From: Paenibacillus sp. FSL R7-0337
GTDB taxonomy: Bacteria > Bacillota > Bacilli > Paenibacillales > Paenibacillaceae
Assembly (NCBI RefSeq): GCF_037969875.1
Contig: NZ_CP150218.1
Location: 1,240,001 to 1,304,000, forward strand
Reading direction: 5' to 3'
Length of the DNA: 64,000 nt
Shown here: positions 53,701-59,749 of the stretch, piece by piece
Layout of the letters: each line of letters opens with the position of its first letter
Numbering within the stretch: the stretch's first letter is position 1
Translations under genes and position numbers: made by a program
The notes under the pieces: model-generated
Told to the model about the DNA's origin: nothing
Database searches by the model: none
Seen by the model: the letters and a program-made list of their open reading frames with translations, nothing else

Positions 53701-55030
53701 CAGGACTGAGAATACTGGCGATCAGCGGACCACTCTTGTCAATTTGCACCACTACCGTGCGGGGAGCTTCTGCATTCCCGGTTCTGTCCACTGCCCAGTA
53801 GCTGACGGTCGTCGCTCCTTCCTGTTCCAGCTCCAGCGCCGCGCTGGAGCCGGAAGTTCTCACTGCTGCATTCTCACCCAGCTTGTAATACACAGCATCC
53901 ACACCGGAATATGGATCATCAGCGGTAAAATGCAGTGCTACCTTCCCCCGGCTCCAGCTGCCGGATTCAGCGCCTGTTACTGCTACTTCTGTAACCGGAG
54001 CGCTTTTATCAATATGGATGGGACCGAAGGTTGCGATGGAATAATGGTTCTTATCTTCATCACTGGTAGCCGCACTGTCAACAGCCTTGCCCGTTGCTGT
54101 CTGGCCTGCTCCTTCAGCGGTGAATTTCTGATCCGGGGTCAGTGATTTGATCGCTGACAACGTATCCTCTGCCGTATAATGTACAATCACGGATTGACTG
54201 GTCCAGGTCCCGGCAATGTAAGGAGTACCGTTATCCGTAACCGCTGTGGCCTTAATGGAAGGTGGCGTCGTATCGATCAGGTTAGAGCCTACGGCACCGA
54301 CCTCTACCTTGAAGGTAACCGGCTGAAGACCGGGAACGGCAGCTTTTACCTCCATGGTCTTAATGACCCCGGTTCCCTTCGAATAGACCTGATAGCCTTC
54401 GCCTATATAACCTGTATAGTTGTTAGCCGCAGATGCATATCCGTTTGCATCCGACACCACTGTAATTCCAGTACTGTTAAGCCCGCGCATGACCGCAGTA
54501 ATTGTACTGTCCTCCGAGACGGTGAAGGTAACGGGAATACCCGGCAGCGGATTACCCGCCAGATCCTTGACCGCCACTACCTGCGGAAGCATGAAGCCGC
54601 GCCCCCCTGGAACTACACCCGAGGCTTGCGACAACCGGATCTGCTGCAGCAGCGGCGATACCGGGCTCATCGACCCCTCGACATTACTGAGCGCCATCAG
54701 ACTCATCTGATAGGCTCCATGATTTAGGATGACTCCCAAGGTAGGGTCTATCTCATACACCGATTGATAGACGGAGCTATAGACCGAATCCTTAACCGTT
54801 ACCCCCCGATGAAGCTGCGGCTGCGGTATAGGCGGCTCTGCCTCATACACTGCTGCAGAGGCAGTGTCCGCTTCAGGCCCTGGAAGAATGTTATGGACTA
54901 TTTTCCCCGACCCGAATACAGCGCCCGGCGCCAGCATCAGAATTAGAAGCGAGAGACACAGCCATCTGCTGATTATGCCCAACCGTCCTTGCTGCATAAG
55001 CTTGCATTTCCTTTTTGAATGTTTCATCAT
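47762..55030 (-). CDS. Giant secreted protein with about 23 HYR repeats and C-terminal CBM3
   Basis: 2422 residues. Signal peptide at about 1-42 (WLCLSLLILMLAPGAVFG). Next is a Big/invasin-like domain (about 120-250: VAVKDLAGNPLPGIPVTFTV). Two or three OmpL47-like repeats follow (DKSAPVTEVAVTG, FTADDPYSGVDAVYYKLG, YWAVDRTGN). Then come about 23 HYR repeats of roughly 75 residues (DIFKVTVTSNAPESY, GVTEVVWTATDANGN, VVDTTKPVL). The last 150 residues form a family 3 carbohydrate-binding module (IKLRYYYTIDGER, SDYYLEIGFTSGAGSLKPG, NDYSFNG). There is no LPXTG or S-layer domain. It lies inside the lysis block of the eCIS. It could bind glycans on a host or target, or be an adhesin co-regulated with the particle. 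No enzymatic domain is seen. Confidence 0.85.
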   Translation of the reverse strand: MMKHSKRKCKLMQQGRLGIISRWLCLSLLILMLAPGAVFGSGKIVHNILPGPEADTASAAVYEAEPPIPQPQLHRGVTVKDSVYSSVYQSVYEIDPTLGVILNHGAYQMSLMALSNVEGSMSPVSPLLQQIRLSQASGVVPGGRGFMLPQVVAVKDLAGNPLPGIPVTFTVSEDSTITAVMRGLNSTGITVVSDANGYASAANNYTGYIGEGYQVYSKGTGVIKTMEVKAAVPGLQPVTFKVEVGAVGSNLIDTTPPSIKATAVTDNGTPYIAGTWTSQSVIVHYTAEDTLSAIKSLTPDQKFTAEGAGQTATGKAVDSAATSDEDKNHYSIATFGPIHIDKSAPVTEVAVTGAESGSWSRGKVALHFTADDPYSGVDAVYYKLGENAAVRTSGSSAALELEQEGATTVSYWAVDRTGNAEAPRTVVVQIDKSGPLIASILSPEANEKGWNSTDVTVSITASDVHSGVKEIHYRLGADGEVQIAAGSTADFDVSVEGIIPLEFWAVDHAGNLTAIQKTEVKIDKTVPVITVPANIIMEAKAVRTPADIGKASVRDISIADVLLTNDAPADYPIGTTTVKWTAVDPVGLTSSQVQRITVKDTTKPVLTVQGDMVVEATAVKTPLVVTGASATDIFPVIVVSDAPKEFPIGPTTVTWTATDANSNVTTATQKVTVVDRTKPLLTVPADITKEAVGRRTVADPGKAAATDIFKVNVTNNAPEDYPVGVTKVSWTAKDENGNISTADQLIRITDTTKPVLTIPKDITVEATARRTKVNIGQAEASDLFDVLLTKDAPADYPVGVTMVTWTATDEHGNVTEKVQKITVTDTTPPQLTVPGDITAEATGIKTPVELGEASAKDIFSVTVTSNAPERFIFGTTVVTWTATDENGNTTKTTQTVKIVDTTKPLVTLPGGITAEATGAKTKVDIGQPVVTEIFAVTIKNDAPAEFPLGTTKVTWTITDEHGNATKGTQEVKIVDTTKPVITAPEDLTVEATAVRSKVALGEPVVFDLFETEIINDAPADFPVGTTLVTWMASDPSGNVAIAKQKVTVVDTTAPKLSVPADVKAEATGIRTPVVTGEATATDIFPVTITSNAPENYAVGVTEVIWTAKDANGLVTSGKQKVTVVDTTLPILTVPQDISVEATAVNTPVQIGKATATDLFPVTVVSNAPASYPLGKTIVTWKATDANGNFSTGTQTITVKDTTAPVITDIPDYIAEATGQTMQIKLPVPAVTDIFGIAAVSSNAPASYPLGVTEVTWTAKDVNGNVSMRKQKVTILDTTKPVLTVPEDINVEAAAVETPVEIGEATATDIFKVTVKNNAPEAYPLGVTEVIWTATDANGNVTTKVQKIKVVDTTNPTLTVPEDLTVEAAAVETPVEIGQASATDIFKVTVKNNAPEAYPLGVTEVVWTATDANGNVTTKVQKIKVVDTTKPVLAVPEDITVEAAAVETPVEIGVATATDIFKVTVKNNAPEAYPLGVTEVVWTATDANGNVTTKVQKIKVVDTAKPALTVPEDRSVEATAVETPVEIGQASATDIFKVTVKNNAPEAYPLGVTEVVWTATDANGNVTTKVQKIKVVDTTKPVLAVPEDLSVEATAVKTPVEIGVAKATDIFKVTVTSDAPAAYPLGTTTVTWKAKDINGNEVTGVQRITVVDTTQPLLKFEGPLQLTKEATALETPVELEVPVALDFFPVTLTTDAPGEHGAITSEESLTASFPIGTTIVKWTAIDSSGNSAVGIVKVTIVDTVKPALKLPADITLEASALKTPVEIGVATATDIFKVTVTNNAPESYGLGVTEVVWTATDANGNVSTGVQKITVVDTTKPVLKLPADKTVEATALKTPVEIGVATGTDIFKVTVISNAPESYGLGVTEVVWTATDTNGNVSTGVQKITVVDTTKPVLKLPADKTVEASALKTPVEIGVATGTDIFKVTVTSNAPESYGLGVTEVVWTATDANGNVSTGVQKITVVDTTKPVLKLPTDKTVEATALKTPVEIGVATGTDIFKVTVTSNAPESYGLGVTEVVWTATDANGNVSTGVQKITLVDTTKPVLKLPADKTVEATALKTPVEIGVATGTDIFKVTVTSNAPESYGLGVTEVVWTATDANGNVSTGVQKITLVDTTKPVLKLPADKTVEATALKTPVEIGVATGTDIFKVTVTSNAPESYGLGVTEVVWTATDANGNVSTGVQKITVVDTTKPVLKAPADVAVPATGTKTLVNLGQATASDIFGVVLKNDAPADGFPLGKTVVTWTATDVNGNVSTAVQNVTVTQTFKVQSFNASRSSVTNTIFPRISFENTSKSTLQLSSIKLRYYYTIDGERYQSFYTDYARVSGSNTRVIQSYVTGSFQKTTGKTGSDYYLEIGFTSGAGSLKPGESVEIQCRFWKSDFSNYYQTNDYSFNGLATGFTDTSKITAYSYGNLIAGMEP
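48455..49800. repeat. Tandem 225-bp coding repeats (HYR block 1)
   Basis: Six near-identical 225-bp units within the giant protein gene, spaced exactly 225 bases apart (for example at 48579, 48804, 49029, 49254, 49479 and 49704). DNA identity is high even at silent sites, pointing to recent tandem expansion or gene conversion. Confidence 0.9.
50199..51180. repeat. Tandem 225-bp coding repeats (HYR block 2)
   Basis: Four similar 225-bp units (encoding DIFKVTVKNNAPEAYPLGVTE...). They are distinct in sequence from block 1, so the two blocks expanded independently. Confidence 0.85.
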
Positions 55031-55097
55031 ACATCCCCTAACTTTTTAGTAATGAGCACAGTGATCATGGTGAAGCCTGGACCTCCTTTACTAATCA

Positions 55098-55127
55098 AAG
55101 GGAACCGCGGACGGGATTTTACAACTG
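55098..55127 (-). promoter_or_regulatory. Weak copy of the eCIS promoter motif before the giant protein gene
   Basis: AGTTGT (55121-55126), 17 bases, TCCCTT (55098-55103) on the minus strand. The first box is perfect and overlaps the stop codon of the holin gene. Confidence 0.4.
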
Positions 55128-55523
55128 TTTATTCCGGTTCACACAAACTTCGATTTTCGTTTCGAGCCATGCTTCGAGGTCCCCGATCACAAGACTCAGC
55201 TCCTTCCGTGCGGATTCTCCGAGGATCGCTAATGCCTTCTCTTTGGCCAGCAGAAAAGATTTCTTCATCGCCTCCGTGTCGAAGTCACCTTGTTGCTTGA
55301 GCGTCTCCACGAACGTCTGATTGACGGCAATCACGGCGGATTCAACAGCATCCCCCGCCCGCTGAAGCAGGCTGTTCAATGCCTCACTCTCGATTCTCTG
55401 CTCAAGCCCGGCAATTTCCCGCTTAATATAAGCAATTACAGACCTCGCCAGCAGCCCCAGCAGTGGAATAATCAGCACGCTCATCAGGGTGCTCATCATC
55501 TGAGGTGTTACATAGTCACTCAT
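55119..55523 (-). CDS. LLH-type phage holin
   Basis: 134 residues from the ATG at 55523, eight bases after AGGAGG (the upstream ATG is too close to it). One N-terminal membrane segment (LMSVLIIPLLGLLARSVIAYI) is followed by a long helical region (REIAGLEQRIESEALNSLL ... AGDAVESAVIAVNQTFVETLK, KKSFLLAKEKALAILGE). This is the pattern of the LLH holin superfamily in Bacillota phages. It is the first gene of the minus-strand locus and divergent from the split sigma operon. Confidence 0.85.
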   Translation of the reverse strand: MSDYVTPQMMSTLMSVLIIPLLGLLARSVIAYIKREIAGLEQRIESEALNSLLQRAGDAVESAVIAVNQTFVETLKQQGDFDTEAMKKSFLLAKEKALAILGESARKELSLVIGDLEAWLETKIEVCVNRNKQL

Positions 55524-55579
55524 CGCCATCGCCTCCTAAATGGATAATTCGACAATCTATTGTTCTTTGTTCTCGTAAT

Positions 55580-55611
55580 ACTAGGTAATCCGGAAATAAT
55601 TTTTACAACTT
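55580..55611 (-). promoter_or_regulatory. eCIS promoter motif before the holin gene
   Basis: AGTTGT (55605-55610), 17 bases, TACCTA (55582-55587) on the minus strand, followed by GTATTACGAG. The sigma-operon copy has TTATGTGAGG at a similar place. Confidence 0.5.
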
Positions 55612-55651
55612 TCGCTAGAAATATAGTAATCATGTAAATATTTGTTTTTAT

Positions 55652-55692
55652 CAGTTGTGGAATCTATGGAATATTTTACTTGTTATGTGAGG
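55652..55692 (+). promoter_or_regulatory. eCIS promoter motif before the split sigma operon
   Basis: AGTTGT (55653-55658), 17 bases, TTACTT (55676-55681), both boxes perfect, on the plus strand. It predicts a leader of about 90 bases to the ATG at 55782. It implies autoregulation if the sigma factor recognises this motif. Confidence 0.65.
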
Positions 55693-55781
55693 GGATCAGC
55701 GAAGAGTTAGGTCAGGCCTGGGGGAACAGGCTCCGCTAGACCCGAGAATGAAGGTACTATTGAACATGGGGAGGAAAATTC

Positions 55782-56141
55782 ATGGTTACCTGTGATGACG
55801 AGCTAGTTGAAACCTGCAGGAAATTATTAAAACGCTCAGCATGGAGAATTCAGTATAAGACGCGTATTCAGCTGATACGGGAAAGTAATCCGCTCTACGA
55901 TAATGAGGTCTACGACAACAGCTTTGAAAGTATGGTCGTATCTGAGTTGTTCGTCGATGAGCTTCTGGATATGCTGCCTTGGGAGAAATGCAGATATATC
56001 ATCCAAAAAACAGTCATAGAAGGAATGCCCGAACAAGAAGTAGCAGCCGAGCTGCAAATGACTCAACAGGGGGTTAGTAAATGGAAGCGCAAGGGACTGG
56101 AAGTCCTGAAGGAAAATCTTACCCTTTCATCGAGACTGTAA
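55782..56141 (+). CDS. Sigma-factor region-4-like subunit (SigO-like)
   Basis: 119 residues. The C-terminal half is a sigma region 4 helix-turn-helix: LVDELLDMLPWEKC-like helix, then VIEGMPEQEVAAELQMTQQGVSKWKRKGLEVLKE (about 78-111). The N-terminal half is short and helical and does not contain a full region 2. With the overlapping gene at 56081 it recalls Bacillus subtilis SigO/RsoA, where region 4 and region 2 lie on separate proteins; PBSX Xpf is another sigma-like activator of tail genes. RBS GGGGAGG. A perfect eCIS promoter motif lies 100 bases upstream. It is the best candidate for the eCIS activator. Confidence 0.8.
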   Translation: MVTCDDELVETCRKLLKRSAWRIQYKTRIQLIRESNPLYDNEVYDNSFESMVVSELFVDELLDMLPWEKCRYIIQKTVIEGMPEQEVAAELQMTQQGVSKWKRKGLEVLKENLTLSSRL

Positions 56142-56299
56142 AAAAGGCGCAAAGCGGCGATAAAGCGTCCATGGAGGATATCCTTAGCCTGTTCTCGGTG
56201 GACATCGAATATTTATCCCGGTTCATTATGCTGCCGCGGGAAGAAGCGATTCAGACCTTAAAGATTGAACTCATAAATATTGTTTATCAGGACTTGTAA
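56081..56299 (+). CDS. Sigma-factor region-2-like subunit (RsoA-like)
   Basis: 72 residues: FIETVKKAQSGDKASMEDIL (about 17-36), then EYLSRFIMLPREEAIQTLKIELINIV, which matches the core of sigma region 2.1/2.2 and RsoA/HTH_16-type proteins. It overlaps the region-4 gene by 61 bases in another frame and has a good AGGGGG site seven bases before its ATG inside that gene. The overlap couples the two subunits. Region 2 contacts RNA polymerase and the -10 element. Confidence 0.78.
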   Translation: MEAQGTGSPEGKSYPFIETVKKAQSGDKASMEDILSLFSVDIEYLSRFIMLPREEAIQTLKIELINIVYQDL

Positions 56300-56484
56300 A
56301 TTCAGCAGGAGCACCGCTTGGACATACATATTTTTCAGCAATAGCTAATCTAGCAAATTATACAAAGCAGATAGATTCCCTTACTCTTTTATGTACAATG
56401 TCTAGTCAGTAATAGTCGGAGCTTCATATGATAAACAGAGGAGTATGACTAGCAGCTATTTAAGAGAGAGGAACGCACAAGAAT

Positions 56485-57249
56485 ATGAATACATTCGTTC
56501 CTTCGGGTGAATATCCTATAGTATTTTTGAACTCGGTCCCCAAGAGCGGTACCCATCTGATGAAGCAGATCTTAGAAGGCATTCCGGGAATGACGCAGAA
56601 CCCTCATGAATTCTATGAAGGCTATCCGGAAGACTCCGGCCTACACTACCAGCGGCTGCAGTTCGTCCGCAGCGGACATTTCACAGCAGGGCATGTGTAC
56701 TATTCACCCCGGTGGTCAGGTATGCTTCGGGAGCTGAAGATCAAGCCGATATTTCTAAACCGTGACCTAAGAGATATTGTAATCTCGTATACGTATTTCA
56801 TAACAGACAAATACCCTAATCATCCGCTGCGCCCCTATCTGCTCTCTCTGCCGGACAGGAATCAGCAATTTCTTGCTTTAATCCAGGGAATACCAGAGCT
56901 TCATTACCCGAGTATTGCCGCTTGGTATGGGCAGTTCACCGGATGGAGCGGGGAAGCGGACTGTTTACAGATCGCCTTTGAACATTTGGTAGACAGCCAC
57001 AGCTCACGCCGCCGGACGATGGAGCAGCTGATTCATTATCTCTGGGCTGACAAGCCGCTGCCATTACCGCTAGACACAATTCTGGACGCTATGGTGCAGA
57101 ACATTAACCCTAAGGCCTCCTATACCTTCCGCACCGGCACAACCGGGAACTGGCGGACCGAGTTCAATGAAGAGGTGAAGACTTGCTTCAAAGAGGTGGC
57201 AGGCCATCTGCTCTTCCCCATGGGCTATGAGACAGATTACAACTGGTAA
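56485..57249 (+). CDS. Sulfotransferase domain protein (PAPS-dependent)
   Basis: 254 residues. The 5'-phosphosulfate loop is visible at about 12-21 (NSVPKSGTHLMKQIL) and the 3'-phosphate binding segment near FLNRDLRDIVISYTYF (about 90-106), with a C-terminal TGTTGNWRTEFNEEVK close to the family's RKG/GxxGxW loop. These mark cytosolic-type sulfotransferases that move sulfate from PAPS to a sugar, lipid or peptide. The APS kinase gene 35 bases downstream would supply PAPS. Such pairs are uncommon in Bacillota. The acceptor is unknown. Confidence 0.88.
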   Translation: MNTFVPSGEYPIVFLNSVPKSGTHLMKQILEGIPGMTQNPHEFYEGYPEDSGLHYQRLQFVRSGHFTAGHVYYSPRWSGMLRELKIKPIFLNRDLRDIVISYTYFITDKYPNHPLRPYLLSLPDRNQQFLALIQGIPELHYPSIAAWYGQFTGWSGEADCLQIAFEHLVDSHSSRRRTMEQLIHYLWADKPLPLPLDTILDAMVQNINPKASYTFRTGTTGNWRTEFNEEVKTCFKEVAGHLLFPMGYETDYNW

Positions 57250-57283
57250 CCTAATCGTTTGACATGGAAGGTGGGGCTGCACA

Positions 57284-57811
57284 TTGCATACCGGAGTAAC
57301 ACTATGGTTCACCGGCCTGTCCGGCTCTGGAAAAACCACACTCTGCCGCTGCCTGAGTCAGAGATTGCAGCAAATGAACGTGAGGACAGAACTGCTCGAC
57401 GGTGATGTTTTGAGGAATCAACTGTTCCGCGGGTTAGGCTTCTCTAAAGAAGACCGGTCGCTGAATGTAAGAACCGCAGCCTATCTGGCGCAGCTCCTGA
57501 CCCGCAACGATATCATCGTCCTGGCCTCCTTCATCTCCCCTTACCGGGACATGAGGGAGCAAATCCGGCAGAGCATCCAGCCTTTCGTGGAAATCTACGT
57601 CAAATGCTCCTTCGAGGAATGTGCAAGACGGGATGTCAAAGGCTTATACCGTAGAGCGCTTTCCGGAGAGATTCCGCATTTCACCGGCCTGACTGCCCCC
57701 TATGAGGAACCGCTCCGGCCCGAGATAATTGTGGATACCGAGCAGCATAGCGAGGATCAGTCCACCGAGCTCATTCTCACCTACTTGATGAAGCATGATT
57801 ATATCTATTAA
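57284..57811 (+). CDS. cysC: Adenylylsulfate (APS) kinase
   Basis: 175 residues from a TTG at 57284 (AAGGTGG site). Walker A GLSGSGKTT (about 9-17), LLDGDVLRNQLFRGLGFSKEDRSLNVRTAAYLA (about 37-70), FISPYRDMRE and VKCSFEECARRDVKGLYRRA, then FTGLTAPYEEP: all CysC landmarks are present. It phosphorylates adenylylsulfate to PAPS. It lies directly after the sulfotransferase, so it probably serves that enzyme and not cysteine synthesis. No ATP sulfurylase gene is in the window. Confidence 0.95.
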   Translation: MHTGVTLWFTGLSGSGKTTLCRCLSQRLQQMNVRTELLDGDVLRNQLFRGLGFSKEDRSLNVRTAAYLAQLLTRNDIIVLASFISPYRDMREQIRQSIQPFVEIYVKCSFEECARRDVKGLYRRALSGEIPHFTGLTAPYEEPLRPEIIVDTEQHSEDQSTELILTYLMKHDYIY

Positions 57812-57824
57812 TCCTATCCGTTGT

Positions 57825-57874
57825 TACATGAAGAAGCCCCTATCCTTCACCTAGGACAGGGGCTTCTTCATGTA
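57825..57874. terminator. Bidirectional terminator
   Basis: A long inverted repeat (TACATGAAGAAGCCCC and its complement around a short interrupted loop) lies between the convergent cysC and membrane-protein genes. Confidence 0.88.
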
Positions 57875-57882
57875 CAGCTGGC

Positions 57883-58242
57883 TTACACCTTGAACAGAAT
57901 AATAATCTCAGTAAGCAGAATCAGCCCGGCCGCTGACACGCCCAGTGAATTAATAATAGTCAGCGCATCCGGGTAGTTCTCCTTACGGAACTGGGAGCAA
58001 AGTGACACCGTCCATAACACGCTGAAAAAAAGTCCGGTGCTTCCGCAGCCCCTCTCATTCAGAACCCTCCTCCTGCGCCGAAAGAACCTGCCGAGCCCGG
58101 CAAAGGTAAGCAGCATATAAATGATAAGCTCAGCGGATGAAATCACAATCACCTCACCTGCAGACAAGAGATGCATCAATGCATACTGAAGGCTAAAACC
58201 GATAAAGACAAGCATGTTAAAGGAAACCTTCGGGACACTCAA
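57883..58242 (-). CDS. Small membrane protein, unknown
   Basis: 119 residues from a TTG at 58242, chosen because AAGGAGGA precedes it at the right distance (a longer ATG frame has no such site). Three to four membrane segments: FNMLVFIGFSLQYALMHLL, VIVISSAELIIYMLLTFAG, LFFSVLWTVSLC and LGVSAAGLILLTEIIILF, with a basic loop RFFRRRRRVL. I do not recognise a family. Confidence 0.7.
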   Translation of the reverse strand: MSVPKVSFNMLVFIGFSLQYALMHLLSAGEVIVISSAELIIYMLLTFAGLGRFFRRRRRVLNERGCGSTGLFFSVLWTVSLCSQFRKENYPDALTIINSLGVSAAGLILLTEIIILFKV

Positions 58243-58504
58243 GCCGTCTTCCTCCTTTTGCGTATAAATGAACAAGATCATTAGATAACGCTTACATTAT
58301 AATTGTAATCGTTTTCCTTTTCTGTGATTAATGATGCTTCAGGCCTATAGGATCATATGTACTCAGGGTCTAATCAGCCAGACTACACACATAAATCACC
58401 CTTGGGTGATAGGTTACTTGTCCTTTGATCATCTTAAGTTTTACCTCACTTATATTTGCCAATTTGCTAGCTGGAGGGAGCAGTAGCCATGAGGAGCTTT
58501 AAAT

Positions 58505-58577
58505 TGTAATCGGTTTTTCGATTACATTTGGTCCGCACAACTCGCGGGTGCCGATTCTAATCGGTTTTCCGATTACA
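58505..58577. promoter_or_regulatory. Pair of inverted repeats, possible operators
   Basis: TGTAATCG-6 nt-CGATTACA (58505-58526) and TCTAATCG-6 nt-CGATTACA (58556-58577), 51 bases apart centre to centre (about five helical turns). A half site TGTAATCG occurs at 58304. This looks like a dimeric regulator's binding sites. The controlled gene is unclear, most simply the membrane protein at 57883. Confidence 0.5.
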
Positions 58578-58645
58578 TACCTGTCCCCTCCTCCGTAAAG
58601 AGCTCTTATCCACTGGCAGACGTAAATCACAATTTCCTAAATAAC

Positions 58646-58683
58646 CAAAAAAAACCGTAGCTGCATGGGTAAGCAGCCCGGTT
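58646..58683 (-). terminator. Terminator after the secreted protein gene
   Basis: GGCTGC/GCAGC stem with an interrupted second part on the minus strand, followed by T8. Confidence 0.75.
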
Positions 58684-58714
58684 CCTCTACTACAGTATAT
58701 AGGGTTCGTCCCTC

Positions 58715-59629
58715 TTACATCGCTTTCAGATAATCAATAATAGCCTGTGTGCGCTTATCGCCATTCTTCATTACAAGCAGCAGGAAATCATCAAGCTGGG
58801 TCAGCAGTCTGCTGCCCTCAATTCTCTCCGGGCCAGCCTCCGACAGTGTATTTTCATAAGCGATCGCTGCCTTTTCAAGAATGACCTGTGTCTTCTTGTC
58901 GAACAGCGGTGTCTTGGGCGTGCCGTTGAACACAATTCTCTTGGCGCGTTCCAGCGCTTCCGTCATCACCGCAGCACGGTTAGAAGTCTTATATATCTGC
59001 ACAAAATCCTCATATTGCACGGCCCGCTCAATGACCTGGTACCAGTCCACCATCAACTTTTCGGCAGCTACCATCGGCTGCTCCGACTCTGTCGCCATCA
59101 GGTCAATATAGACCTGCAGATCCTTACTGACATAAGGTTTGAAGACTTTGAAGCTCTTATAAGGAATGGCTGGTACGAATCCCCCATCCTCCACCAGCTT
59201 GTAGCCCATGCCCTCCAGATCCTGGAGGACCATACGCACCTCAGCCTGTCTCACCTTAGAGCGTGCCAGCGCCATAGGCATGCCTGCCGTATATATGTTC
59301 TTGATATTCAGTTGGACGACAGGCGCATTCATACGTTTGGTTGCCGCAGGCAGGTAAGCCTTCAGTGCATTCTCCAGATGCAGCACTGCCAGATTCGCCT
59401 CTGTCTGCGTCATCTGGCCGATCCGGTTAACCAGCGTAGCCTGGGCCAGGCCAAGTGAAGACGGCTTTTGCAATCTCTGTTCAAATAAAATAAAGGCTGT
59501 TGTAGGCTTCACCGCCGCTGCCTCAATCTTCTGCGGGAAAGCGCCAAGAACGGTAATCCCGGTACTTGTCAATAATAGTGCGGAGGCAAGCGCGGCTGCC
59601 AGGCTTCTTGTCCATCTGGTTGGCCTCAT
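58715..59629 (-). CDS. Secreted protein, unknown family
   Basis: 304 residues. Signal peptide at about 1-38 (SLAAALASALLLTSTGITVLGAFPQKIEAAA). The mature part is largely helical (LQKPSSLGLAQATLVNRIGQMT, KLMVDWYQVIERAVQYEDFV, TQVILEKAAIAYENTLSEAG), ending in KNGDKRTQAIIDYLKAM. No domain is recognised. It stands alone between terminators. It may be a surface or extracellular helical protein; no catalytic motif is seen. Confidence 0.75.
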   Translation of the reverse strand: MRPTRWTRSLAAALASALLLTSTGITVLGAFPQKIEAAAVKPTTAFILFEQRLQKPSSLGLAQATLVNRIGQMTQTEANLAVLHLENALKAYLPAATKRMNAPVVQLNIKNIYTAGMPMALARSKVRQAEVRMVLQDLEGMGYKLVEDGGFVPAIPYKSFKVFKPYVSKDLQVYIDLMATESEQPMVAAEKLMVDWYQVIERAVQYEDFVQIYKTSNRAAVMTEALERAKRIVFNGTPKTPLFDKKTQVILEKAAIAYENTLSEAGPERIEGSRLLTQLDDFLLLVMKNGDKRTQAIIDYLKAM

Positions 59630-59697
59630 AGGTACACCCCTTTCAATAAGTTGACGTAGTGCTTATATTTTACCATACATTAACAATCCACTTCATG

Positions 59698-59722
59698 CAA
59701 AAAACCCTGCATCTCTGCAAGG
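59698..59722 (-). terminator. Weak terminator after the TPR-type gene
   Basis: CTTGCAGAGATGCAGGG followed by T6 on the minus strand; short stem of about six pairs. Confidence 0.55.
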
Positions 59723-59749
59723 CGAGCTGTTAATTGTCTCTTTAAATCA

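Larger units (their letters stand above)
58283..58714. other. 430-base gene-free region with operator-like repeats and a terminator
   Basis: No open frame is convincing. It holds two inverted repeats described separately (58505-58577), a half copy at 58304, a perfect ATCACCC/GGGTGAT palindrome at about 58395-58410 and a terminator at 58646-58683. Confidence 0.6.

Noticed and set aside
3239..55523. Complete prophage
   Set aside because: Tail, baseplate and lysis genes are present, but no capsid, portal, terminase, integrase or att repeats; an AAA+ ATPase and DUF4255 gene mark an eCIS instead.
56300..56484. A further copy of the eCIS promoter motif before the sulfotransferase gene
   Set aside because: A TTACTC-TTTTATG stretch resembles the second box, but there is no AGTTGT-like box 17 bases before it.
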